From assembly GCA_945928315.1 (NCBI GenBank), contig CAMENN010000005.1, positions 1 to 50,579 of the forward strand: a DNA stretch of 50,579 nt, given 5' to 3'. Source of the stretch: an uncultured Clostridia bacterium (GTDB lineage: Bacteria > Bacillota > Clostridia > Christensenellales > Aristaeellaceae). The notes under the pieces were generated by a model. That model did not search any database. It saw only the letters and a list, made by a program, of their open reading frames with translations, and was not told where the DNA came from. Below are positions 24,187 to 31,748 of this stretch, one piece after another. A program made the position numbers and the translations under genes. Within the stretch, counting starts at the first letter, position 1. Each line of letters starts with the position of its first letter.

Positions 24187-24290
24187 CTGCAAGCGCGAAG
24201 CGAGGAAGGGGTCTGGGGACTGGTCCCCAGTCTAGGGGTATGGGGGATGAAATCCCCCATCGTTCCCATCGCGAAGTGAACCCTGACGGT
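24187..24290 (+). repeat. Intergenic R repeat, copy 6 (internal deletion)
   Basis: Lies about 50 bases after the LysR stop. Hairpins 1 and 2 are intact (ctggggactggtccccag, gggggatgaaatccccc). Then catcgcgaag runs directly into tgaaccctgacgg, so the segment between two GCGAAGC motifs of a full copy is missing. Confidence 0.8.
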
Positions 24291-24344
24291 CGGTCATCGA
24301 GCTGCCCGGTTCTGTCAGAGAGCAGTACGAAGCCCCCGCATACA

Positions 24345-24385
24345 AAGAAACACGCGGCTTTTCCGGAAAGCCGCGTGCTTGTTTC
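24345..24385. terminator. Bidirectional terminator
   Basis: CACGCGGCTTT-tccgg-AAAGCCGCGTG, followed by CTTGTTTCTT (+) and, on the other strand, by TTTCTTTG. It ends the MntR-like gene (-) and probably the LysR transcript (+). Confidence 0.8.
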
Positions 24386-24754
24386 TTATCTGTATTTCGC
24401 CGCGTGCCGCTTGATCGCCTCGAACGTCTCCTCGCTCAGGTCGTGCTCGATCTTGCAGGCGTCGCGCACGGCGATCTCCCGGCTCACACCCAGCGAGACA
24501 AACAGCTCGCTGATCAGCGTGTGGCGCTCGTAGAGTCCGGCAGCGATGCGCTCGCCCTCCGGCGTGAGGTGGATGTGGTTCATGTCGTCCACTGTGACCA
24601 GACCGCTCTCGCGCATCTGGCGCAGCACGATCGACACCGTCGGCCGCGAATAGGACAGATAGGCGCACACATCCACCGCGTGCACCTCATTCTGGCGCAG
24701 GGAGAGGATGTAGATCGTCTCCAGATAGTTTTCGATGGCTTCGGATACAGCCAT
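24386..24754 (-). CDS. DtxR/MntR-family metal-dependent regulator
   Basis: 122 residues. The winged HTH opens with the family signature AIENYLETIYILS, and the recognition helix region is SRPTVSIVLRQMRESGLV. The dimerisation/metal domain has ERHTLISELFVSLG and ACKIEHDLSEETFEAI, which supply the Glu/His/Cys ligands of MntR-like sensors. The C-terminal SH3-like domain of DtxR/IdeR is absent, as in MntR. It is divergent from a ZIP-type metal transporter 125 bases away, so Mn, Zn or Fe homeostasis is the likely theme. Confidence 0.9.
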   Translation of the reverse strand: MAVSEAIENYLETIYILSLRQNEVHAVDVCAYLSYSRPTVSIVLRQMRESGLVTVDDMNHIHLTPEGERIAAGLYERHTLISELFVSLGVSREIAVRDACKIEHDLSEETFEAIKRHAAKYR

Positions 24755-24797
24755 GGAAAAGCCCCCTCACGCCGCCTCACGGGCGGGGATTTTGATC

Positions 24798-24826
24798 ATT
24801 ATACCATATCCGATGTCCGCCTGCAA
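24798..24826 (-). promoter_or_regulatory. Predicted promoter of the MntR-like gene
   Basis: On the - strand: TTGCAG, 17-base spacer, TATAAT, in the gap shared with the ZIP gene. Confidence 0.75.
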
Positions 24827-24879
24827 TCCCTGAACGCGCCGTGCCGCCCCGGCATACGATGAACCCGAGGTGATGGAGC

Positions 24880-25650
24880 ATGATGGGTGCGCTGTACGCT
24901 GCGTGCGGCACGCTGTTCACGTTTCTGATGACGTCGCTGGGCGCGGCGCTGGTCTTCTGCTTCCGCCGGAGCGTCGGGGAACGCGCGCAGCGGGCCTGTC
25001 TGGGCTTCGCGGCGGGGGTTATGTCGGCGGCATCTGTGTTCAGCCTGCTGTGCCCGGCGGCGGAGCAGGCCGAGCGGATGGGCGCCCTGCCCTGGCTGAC
25101 CGTGACCGCGGGCTTTGCGCTCGGCGTGGCGTCGATCTGGCTGCTGGATGCGCTGACGATGCGTCTGCGTGCGATGCGCCTGGGCACACAGGCGCAGACC
25201 GCGCGCCAGCGGACGCTGCTCTTCACGGCGGTGACGCTGCACAACATCCCGGAGGGCATGGCCGTCGGGCTGGCGTTCGCGCTGGCCGCGCGGGACGGCG
25301 GACTTTCGCTGGCGGCGGCCTCCACGCTGGCGCTGGGCATCGGCGTGCAGAACCTGCCGGAGGGCGCGGCGATCTCGCTGCCGCTGCGCCAGAACGGTAT
25401 GAGCCGCGTGCGCAGCTTCGGGCTGGGCGTGCTCTCCGGCGCGGTGGAGCCGGTCTTTGGCGTGCTGGTGGTGCTGGCCGTAGCTGCGGTGGAGGCGATG
25501 ATGCCGCTGCTGATGGCCTTCGCGGCGGGCGCGATGATGCTGGTGGTCTTTGAGGAGATGATCCCGGCGGCGGCGGGGGAGCGGCTGGGCGTGCTGTGCG
25601 CGATGGCGGGGTATGTGCTGATGATGGCGCTGGATCTGGCGCTGGGATAA
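24880..25650 (+). CDS. ZIP-family (GufA-type) metal transporter
   Basis: Integral membrane protein of about eight helices, 256 residues, predicted to import divalent metal. The two metal-site motifs are TLHNIPEGMAVG in helix 4 and VQNLPEGAAIS in helix 5, with an EEMIPAA motif near helix 7. Helix 5 has Gln where many ZIPs have His, as in the GufA branch. The start is set by GAGGTGAT, which mirrors the 16S 3' end, 5 bases before ATG 24880. Divergence from the MntR-like gene suggests metal-controlled expression. Confidence 0.88.
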   Translation: MMGALYAACGTLFTFLMTSLGAALVFCFRRSVGERAQRACLGFAAGVMSAASVFSLLCPAAEQAERMGALPWLTVTAGFALGVASIWLLDALTMRLRAMRLGTQAQTARQRTLLFTAVTLHNIPEGMAVGLAFALAARDGGLSLAAASTLALGIGVQNLPEGAAISLPLRQNGMSRVRSFGLGVLSGAVEPVFGVLVVLAVAAVEAMMPLLMAFAAGAMMLVVFEEMIPAAAGERLGVLCAMAGYVLMMALDLALG

Positions 25651-25667
25651 GGATGATCGAAGAAAAT

Positions 25668-25870
25668 CTGAAAACCGCGCGAAGCGAAGAAGAGGGCTGG
25701 GGACCCGGGAAACTCGCATAGTCGTGCCGTGAACGGCACGACTATGCAGGCTCCCCGGGTCGAAGAAGCGAGGTGAAGCGTCGGAAACGGAAAGGAGCGC
25801 TTGCGCGACTGTTCCGTTTCCCGGACTGAAATCCCCCAACGTTCCCATATCGCGAAGCGATACCTGACGG
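25668..25870 (+). repeat. Intergenic R repeat, copy 7 (I insert and internal deletion)
   Basis: Starts 18 bases after the ZIP gene stop (tgaaaaccgcgcgaagcgaa). From ctgggga it passes into I sequence and returns at actgaaatccccc, so the spacer between hairpins 1 and 2 is lost. The tail reads atcgcgaagcgatacctgac, again a fusion across two GCGAAGC motifs. 25871-25968 shows nothing I can annotate. Confidence 0.8.
25703..25826. repeat. I element (fused pair), nested in R copy 7
   Basis: Begins ccgggaaactcgcatagtcg, then forms the strong hairpin gcatagtcgtgccg-tgaa-cggcacgactatgc, continues ctccccggg, and ends with a second part (cggaaacgg...ccgtttccc-gg) related to the inverted I copy at 17386. 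It looks like a head-to-head pair with internal loss. Confidence 0.65.
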
Positions 25871-25968
25871 GTCATCCTTGCATGGCTCGATTCGATTAGA
25901 GATGATCATGAAGCACCGTTGACCAACCCCAGCATGCAGACTTTCTCCTTCTCATGGCGCATATCATC

Positions 25969-25997
25969 TTGAAATCTGGTTGGATTGCTAGTATAAT
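25969..25997 (+). promoter_or_regulatory. Predicted promoter of pgi
   Basis: TTGAAA, 17-base spacer, TATAAT (with TAG just upstream of the -10). Confidence 0.8.
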
Positions 25998-26057
25998 TTT
26001 CTTACGTATACGCCTGCTTCGAATTCACTTTTGCAAAGAATGAGGAGGATTTTCACG

Positions 26058-27638
26058 ATGATCGCTTGGAAAAACATGGATACGCTGACCGCTTATCAGG
26101 AACTGAAGAACGCTCCGAAGGTCGATCTGGCGGCTGCGATGTCCGGCGAGGGCGGCGCGCAGCGCGTGAGGCGCTACAGTGTGCCCATGGGCGCCGGGCT
26201 TGCCTTCAACTTCGGCGCGCGTCCGGTGGACGACGGCATTCTGGCCATTCTGGCCGACTTCGCCAGGGAGGCGCAGCTGACCGGGAAGTTTGCCGAGCTG
26301 TACAATGGCGCGGTCATCAACACCGGCGAGAACCGCCGCGTGCTGCATCATCTGTGCCGCGGCCAGCTGGGCGATGCGGTCATCGCCGACGGCGTTGACA
26401 AGCGCGCCTTCTATGTGGAGCAGCAAAACCGCATCGCGGAGCTGGCCCGCAAGGTGCATTCGGGCGAGATCGCGAATGCCGCGGGCGAGAAGTTCACCAC
26501 TGTCGTGCAGATCGGCATCGGCGGCAGCGATCTGGGCCCCCGCGCGATGTATCTGGCGCTGGAGAACTGGGCGAAGGTCAACGGCTGCCTCAAGATGAAG
26601 GCGGAGTTCATCAGCAACGTCGATCCCGACGATGCGGCGGGCGTGCTCAGCAGGATCGACGTCGCGCATGCGCTGTTCGTGCTGGTGTCCAAGTCCGGAA
26701 CGACGCTGGAAACGCTGACCAACGAGTCCTTCGTCAAGGATGCCCTGGCCAAGGCGGGTCTTGACGCGTCCAAGCACATGATCGCCGTCACCAGCGAAAC
26801 CTCTCCGCTGGCCAAGAGCGATGACTATCTCGCCGCCTTCTTCATGGACGACTACATCGGCGGCCGCTATTCCTCCACCTCCGCCGTCGGCGGCGCGGTG
26901 CTGTCCCTGGCGTTCGGGCCGGAGGTCTTCGCGCAGTTCCTGGATGGCGCGGCCGAGGCGGACAGGCTCGCCAAAAACGAGGACCTGCTGGCCAACCCGG
27001 CGCTGCTCGACGCCCTGATCGGCGTGTACGAGCGCAACGTACTCGGCTATCCGAACACCGCCGTGCTGCCGTATTCCCAGGCGCTCAGCCGCTTCCCGGC
27101 GCATCTGCAGCAGCTGGACATGGAGTCCAACGGCAAGTCCGTCAACCGCTTCGGCGAGCCGGTTGATTATGTGACCGGCCCGGTCATCTTCGGCGAGCCG
27201 GGCACCAACGGCCAGCACTCCTTCTATCAGCTGCTGCATCAAGGCACGGACATCGTACCGCTGCAGTTCGTCGGCTTCCGCAACAGCCAGATGGCGACCG
27301 ACGTCGTCATCCAGGGCAGCACCAGCCAGCAGAAGCTGTGCGCGAACGTCGCCGCGCAGATCGTCGCCTTCGCCTGCGGCAAGGCTGACGACAACCGCAA
27401 CAAGTACTTCGCCGGCGGCCGCCCCTCCAGCATCATCATCGGCGACAAGCTGACCCCGAAGGCTCTGGGCGCGCTGCTGGCGCACTTTGAGAACAAGGTC
27501 ATGTTCCAGGGCTTTGCGTGGAACCTGAACAGCTTTGATCAGGAGGGCGTGCAGCTGGGCAAGGTGCTGGCCAAGCGCGTGCTGGCGCACGACACCGACG
27601 GCGCGCTCAAGGTGTACAGCGAGCTGCTAAACATCTGA
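26058..27638 (+). CDS. pgi: Glucose-6-phosphate isomerase
   Basis: Interconverts glucose-6-phosphate and fructose-6-phosphate. The SIS-type sugar-binding core shows QIGIGGSDLGPRAM, the phosphate loop SKSGTTLETLTNE, and the C-terminal signature NSFDQEGVQLGK containing the conserved Lys. At 526 residues it belongs to the long (E. coli-like) GPI type rather than the ~450-residue Bacillus type. The ATG at 26058 has GAGGAGG upstream; the nine extra residues of the track ORF overlap that site. It is monocistronic, linking the glycogen/starch genes that follow to PPi-phosphofructokinase at 5.4 kb. Confidence 0.96.
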   Translation: MIAWKNMDTLTAYQELKNAPKVDLAAAMSGEGGAQRVRRYSVPMGAGLAFNFGARPVDDGILAILADFAREAQLTGKFAELYNGAVINTGENRRVLHHLCRGQLGDAVIADGVDKRAFYVEQQNRIAELARKVHSGEIANAAGEKFTTVVQIGIGGSDLGPRAMYLALENWAKVNGCLKMKAEFISNVDPDDAAGVLSRIDVAHALFVLVSKSGTTLETLTNESFVKDALAKAGLDASKHMIAVTSETSPLAKSDDYLAAFFMDDYIGGRYSSTSAVGGAVLSLAFGPEVFAQFLDGAAEADRLAKNEDLLANPALLDALIGVYERNVLGYPNTAVLPYSQALSRFPAHLQQLDMESNGKSVNRFGEPVDYVTGPVIFGEPGTNGQHSFYQLLHQGTDIVPLQFVGFRNSQMATDVVIQGSTSQQKLCANVAAQIVAFACGKADDNRNKYFAGGRPSSIIIGDKLTPKALGALLAHFENKVMFQGFAWNLNSFDQEGVQLGKVLAKRVLAHDTDGALKVYSELLNI

Positions 27639-27685
27639 CCTTACAGGCCTTGAGCGCGGGCATGCCCCGCTGAAAAGAAAAATAG

Positions 27686-27727
27686 AAACGCCCGAAGGAG
27701 ACGCTGCCTCTTCGGGCGTTCTTTGGT
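27686..27727 (+). terminator. Rho-independent terminator of pgi
   Basis: AACGCCCGAAG/CTTCGGGCGTT stem with a 12-base loop, then CTTTGGTT. It lies between convergent genes and probably also stops the - strand transcript (tail TTTCTATTTTTC). Confidence 0.8.
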
Positions 27728-27759
27728 TCGTGAAGGGCTTTTGATTGGATCGTGAGAGC

Positions 27760-28509
27760 CTACACCCGCCTTGCGATTTCCAGTGCCAGATCGAGCTTGG
27801 AAAGCGAGTGATTGGCCTCGCGCAGCCCGTCGGGCGTATAGACCGGCGCGTCGAGTACGTCGCCCGTCATCAGGAAGTCATACAGCGCAAACCCGTGATG
27901 CGCGCACACCGCCTGCACCCCGGCCAGCTCCATCTCCACGGCGATGCAGCCCTCCGCCCGGCGCGCGGCGATCTGCCTGCGCGTCTCGCGGTAGATGGCA
28001 TCGGTCGTGAAGACGCGGCCCGTCACATGCGGCACACCGAGCGCGTCGAACACCCGGCAGACCGTCTGTGCGCCCGGCACGCCGATGTAGTCCGCGGGCG
28101 CGGCGTAGTGGTAGGACATGCCCTCGCCGCGATAGGCCGCCGTCGGCACGACGTAGTGCCCGGCGGTCTTCTCCCGGTCGAGCGCACCCGCCGAGCCGAA
28201 CATCACGAACTTCGTCGCGCCGGTCCGCCAGTTGGCCTCGATGACGCCGGTCGAAGCCATCGCCGAGCCGATGGGCGAGAGGTAGAACGCGACGGTTTTT
28301 CCGTCGAGATCAAAGGTGTGGATCGGGATGTTGCCGTTGCACGCGCCGAGCTGCGCGGCGAGCGTGCAGGGGTAGCGGCGCTGCAGCTCCTCGTATATGA
28401 CCTTCGAGAACAGCACGATGCACACGTCGCACAGGTGTCCCTGCCCGCCGTAGAACGCTTCGGGGGAGATGATCGGCTCGTCGGTGGGATCGAACAGGTC
28501 GGTGATCAT
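27760..28509 (-). CDS. Nucleoside phosphorylase family protein
   Basis: 249 residues of the PNP/UDP phosphorylase fold, which cleaves nucleosides with phosphate to base plus ribose-1-phosphate. Visible features are SPIGSAMAS and MFGSAGALD (phosphate/ribose loops), VVPTAAYRGEGMSYHY, TTDAIYRET, and the active-site AVEMELAGVQAVC, whose E-M-E contacts ribose. The substrate may be uridine or another nucleoside. The ATG overlaps the LacI stop by four bases (ATGA), so the two are translationally coupled. The link between a nucleoside phosphorylase and a LacI regulator facing alpha-glucan genes is unusual; perhaps both feed phosphorylated sugars. Confidence 0.85.
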   Translation of the reverse strand: MITDLFDPTDEPIISPEAFYGGQGHLCDVCIVLFSKVIYEELQRRYPCTLAAQLGACNGNIPIHTFDLDGKTVAFYLSPIGSAMASTGVIEANWRTGATKFVMFGSAGALDREKTAGHYVVPTAAYRGEGMSYHYAAPADYIGVPGAQTVCRVFDALGVPHVTGRVFTTDAIYRETRRQIAARRAEGCIAVEMELAGVQAVCAHHGFALYDFLMTGDVLDAPVYTPDGLREANHSLSKLDLALEIARRV

Positions 28510-29519
28510 GGCTGAGCCTCCTTTTCGGCGGGGATGGGTGAGGGCCCGCAGGAGCCGCGCACGATCAGCTCCGCGTGCAGCAGCAGCGTGCTGATGGGCA
28601 CGCCGCCCAGCTGGCAGGAAAGCGCGTAGAAGGCGCTCTTGCCCAGCTCGGCGCGGTTCTGGCGCACGGTGGTCAGCGGCGGGACGGTGTAGCGGCAGAG
28701 GGGGATGTCGTCAAAGCCGACGATGCTCAGCGCGCCGGGCACCGCGACGCCGCGCTCGGCGCAGTGGATCAGCACGCTGTGGGCGAGCATGTCGTGGCTG
28801 CACACCACGGCGGTGCAGCCCTGCGCGAGCAGGCGGGGCAGGTGGCTTTGCAGGCATTCGGAGGTGTGCTCGGCGCGCCCGGCGAGCGTGTGCCGGTCGT
28901 CAAGCCCCAGCTCGCGCAGTGCGCGGAAGAACGCACGGTAGCGCTGCTGATAGACGTAGGAGCCGCGGCAGGCGCTCAGATAGCCGATGCGCGCGTGTCC
29001 CAGCGCACGCAGGTGGGCGACGGCCATGCGCATGCCCTCGTCGTTGTCCACGCCGATGTGCGTGACGTTCGGGTTTCCGCCGGCACGGTTGTCGTAGAGC
29101 ACGGCGGGCGTGCGGCAGGTTTCGAAGTCGCGCAGCCAGGCGTCGCGCAGGGACAGGCCCAGCACCAGCGCGCCGCGGCAGCCGCGCAGCAGCATGAACT
29201 CGTCATAGCGGTACTGCGCCTGAATCTGCGCCGTAAGCGGGATGACCTCCACGTCAAAGCCCGCGGGCTGCGCCGCCTTGCGTAGGCCGATGATCACGTC
29301 GTAGCCGAAGTCCTCCGGCCGCTCGTAGGCCATGTTCGTGATGAGCACGGCCAGCTTCGGCGCGCCGGAGCGCACCATGCGCGCATAGCCCAGCTCCACG
29401 GCCTTCTCCAGCACGAGCTTTCGCGTTGTTTCGCTCACGTCCTCCGCGCCGCTGAGCGCCTTGGAGACGGTGCCCTTCGACAGCCCCAGCGCGCGCGCGA
29501 TTTCGTCCATGGTCGCCAT
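28506..29519 (-). CDS. LacI-family transcriptional regulator
   Basis: The N-terminal HTH (MDEIARALGLSKGTVSKALSGAEDVSETTRKLV in outline) and hinge are typical. Residues ~60-330 form the sugar-binding domain, with VVCSHDMLAHSVL and VGFDDIPLCRYTVPPLTTVRQN near the C-terminus as in MalR and CcpA-like members. The 337-residue start has GGGAGGG upstream. It diverges from the pullulanase gene, so it is the best candidate regulator of the pulA-glgP-malQ genes, and it also drives the coupled phosphorylase. Its effector (maltose, nucleoside or phosphosugar) is unknown. Confidence 0.9.
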   Translation of the reverse strand: MATMDEIARALGLSKGTVSKALSGAEDVSETTRKLVLEKAVELGYARMVRSGAPKLAVLITNMAYERPEDFGYDVIIGLRKAAQPAGFDVEVIPLTAQIQAQYRYDEFMLLRGCRGALVLGLSLRDAWLRDFETCRTPAVLYDNRAGGNPNVTHIGVDNDEGMRMAVAHLRALGHARIGYLSACRGSYVYQQRYRAFFRALRELGLDDRHTLAGRAEHTSECLQSHLPRLLAQGCTAVVCSHDMLAHSVLIHCAERGVAVPGALSIVGFDDIPLCRYTVPPLTTVRQNRAELGKSAFYALSCQLGGVPISTLLLHAELIVRGSCGPSPIPAEKEAQP

Positions 29520-29552
29520 GTGGTTCCCTCCCGGCTCTGCTTGGTTACACTG

Positions 29553-29581
29553 ATTATATCGGATGGCGCGCGCAATTGCAA
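29553..29581 (-). promoter_or_regulatory. Predicted promoter of lacI-type gene
   Basis: On the - strand: TTGCAA, 17-base spacer, TATAAT. Confidence 0.75.
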
Positions 29582-29612
29582 TCGTCCGCATGCCAAAAGC
29601 GAAAAAGAAATC

Positions 29613-29660
29613 TTGACGCGCAGGGGCAAAACGGGTATACTACGGGTGAAAACGAAACTT
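29613..29660 (+). promoter_or_regulatory. Predicted pullulanase promoter and half operator
   Basis: TTGACG (29613-29618), 17-base spacer, TATACT (29636-29641). TGAAAACG at 29647 matches one half of a LacI/CcpA-type site; the other half is not conserved. Confidence 0.7.
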
Positions 29661-29687
29661 TACGAAACCATGGAAGGAAAGGCGAAA

Positions 29688-31619
29688 ATGACGCTTTCGG
29701 AGTGGTTTGGCAGCGCCGCGTTCCGGGAGGAATTTCACTGCGGGGAGCCGCTGGGCAGCTTCTGCTCTGCGGCGGGCACGCGCTTTGCGCTGTGGTCGCC
29801 CATGGCCAAGAGCGTGACCCTCAATCTCTACGGGGACGGCAGCCGGGGCGACGCGTTTGCGCGCATCCCGATGCGCCGCGGGGAGCGGGGGCTTTGGCAG
29901 GCGGAGGACCCGCGCAATCTCGACGGCGCGTACTACGATTACGACGTGACCGTGGACGGCGTCACCCGGCGCACGGGCGATCCCTATGCCCGGGCCTGCG
30001 GGCTGAACGGGCGGCGCAGCATGGTCATCGACCTGGCGCACACGAACCCGCCCGGCTGGGAGAGCGACCGCGCCCCGGCGCGCGCTGCGGAGGACGTGAT
30101 CGCCGAGGTCCATGTGAAGGACTTTTCCATCGACCCGGCCAGCGGCGTCTCCCCGGCGCACCGCGGCAAATACCTCGCATTCTGCGAGACAGACACGACG
30201 CTGGAGAACGACGGCGTGCATCCGACAGGTGTGGCGTATCTTCGCCGCCTGGGGGTTACGCATGTGCAGCTGATGCCGGTGTTCGACTTCGGCTCCGTGG
30301 ACGAGGGAAATCCGGAGGACTACAACTGGGGCTACGATCCGGTCAACTACAATGTGCCGGAGGGCAGCTACGCCACCGACGCAGCGCACGGCGAGGTGCG
30401 CATCCGCGAGCTCAAGCAGGCGATTGCCGCGCTGCACCAAAGCGGCCTGCGCGTGGTGATGGACGTGGTCTACAACCACACGATGAGCCTCGACGTGCCG
30501 CTGTTTTCCAGCGCGCCGTGGTATTTCTACCGTCAGCGCCGGGACGGCCGGCCGTCAAACGGCTCCGGCTGCGGCAACGAGCTGGCCGCCGAGCGCAGCA
30601 TGTGCGCGCGCTACATCCTCGACTCCGTGCTCTACTGGGCGGAGGAATACCACATCGACGGCTTCCGCTTCGACCTGATGGGCCTTCTGCCCGTGAACCT
30701 GATGAACCGCATCCGCAGGGAGCTGGACAAACGCTACGGTCGGGGCGAAAAGCTGGTCTACGGCGAGCCGTGGACCGGCGGGCGGCCCGGTCCGCACAGC
30801 GGCGCGCATCTGGCAGGCCGGGAGCACCTTTCCGCGATGCCGGGCGTAGGCGCGTTCTGCGACGCCACGCGCGACGCGGTCAAGGGCAGCGTGTTCGACG
30901 ACCGCGCGCCGGGCTTTGTGAACGGCGGCGGCTTCAATGCGCAGTGGCTGGCCTGCTGTGTGCGCGGCTGGGTGCAGGCGGGCGACGCGTTCCCCGTGAA
31001 CGCCCCGGCGCAGACGATCACCTACCTCTCCGCGCACGACGACCTGACGCTCTGGGACAAGCTGGTGGCCACGCTCGGGCTGAGCGGGGATGACGACGCG
31101 CTTTCGCCCCGGCTGCTGCGCGCGAACCGGCTGGCCGCGGCGATCAATTTCTTCTGCCAGGGGCGGCCGTTCTTCCTGCTGGGCGAGGAGGCGGCCCGCA
31201 CGAAGCGGGGCGATCACAACTCCTACCGCTCCGGCGCGCAGGTCAACCGCATCGACTGGCGGCGCGCGTGGGCGGCGCAGACGCTCGCTGACTACTATCG
31301 CGGGCTGATCGCGCTGCGCAGACAGCTCCCCGCGCTGTGCGACAAGGGGAAGCACGCGGCCTCGCGCATCGAAAACGTGTATGCCCCGGCGGACGGCACG
31401 GCGGTGATCGTGCTGGACAACGCCGGGCGGGGCAGCGCCTATGCGCATGTGCTGCTGGCGGTCAACGTGCGGGAGGAGGCGCGGCGCACTGCCCTGCCGC
31501 CGGGCGAATGGCTGACGCTGTGCGACGGCGAATCCACCTTCCGCTGGCAGGACCCGCAGCCCGTATCCGGAGAAGCGGAGCTGCCGCCGGTCTCGGCGCT
31601 GATCCTCGGACAGCGTTGA
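29688..31619 (+). CDS. pulA: Type I pullulanase (alpha-1,6 debranching)
   Basis: GH13 enzyme that hydrolyses alpha-1,6 branches in pullulan, limit dextrin or glycogen. YNWGYDP is the type I pullulanase signature. Catalytic regions are MDVVYNHT, DGFRFDLMG (nucleophile Asp), VYGEPW (acid/base Glu) and LSAHDDLTLWD (transition-state Asp). An N-terminal CBM48-like domain (about 20-110, FALWSPMAKSVTLNLYGDG) precedes the barrel. At 643 residues it is compact, and with no signal peptide it should be cytoplasmic, working on imported or stored glucan together with glgP and malQ. The start at 29688 is preceded by AAGGAAAGG; the 56 extra residues in the track ORF cover the promoter. Confidence 0.93.
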   Translation: MTLSEWFGSAAFREEFHCGEPLGSFCSAAGTRFALWSPMAKSVTLNLYGDGSRGDAFARIPMRRGERGLWQAEDPRNLDGAYYDYDVTVDGVTRRTGDPYARACGLNGRRSMVIDLAHTNPPGWESDRAPARAAEDVIAEVHVKDFSIDPASGVSPAHRGKYLAFCETDTTLENDGVHPTGVAYLRRLGVTHVQLMPVFDFGSVDEGNPEDYNWGYDPVNYNVPEGSYATDAAHGEVRIRELKQAIAALHQSGLRVVMDVVYNHTMSLDVPLFSSAPWYFYRQRRDGRPSNGSGCGNELAAERSMCARYILDSVLYWAEEYHIDGFRFDLMGLLPVNLMNRIRRELDKRYGRGEKLVYGEPWTGGRPGPHSGAHLAGREHLSAMPGVGAFCDATRDAVKGSVFDDRAPGFVNGGGFNAQWLACCVRGWVQAGDAFPVNAPAQTITYLSAHDDLTLWDKLVATLGLSGDDDALSPRLLRANRLAAAINFFCQGRPFFLLGEEAARTKRGDHNSYRSGAQVNRIDWRRAWAAQTLADYYRGLIALRRQLPALCDKGKHAASRIENVYAPADGTAVIVLDNAGRGSAYAHVLLAVNVREEARRTALPPGEWLTLCDGESTFRWQDPQPVSGEAELPPVSALILGQR

Positions 31620-31748
31620 GGGCGGCGCAGCATAGGCTGATAGCGGGGCGCTGCCGCGCATAGGCAGGCCCGGCGCGGGGCATCCTGCGCATGAAGCATG
31701 AATTGTTAGCGCCCTTGTGGGCGTTCCCATACAGGAAAGGATGAGATC

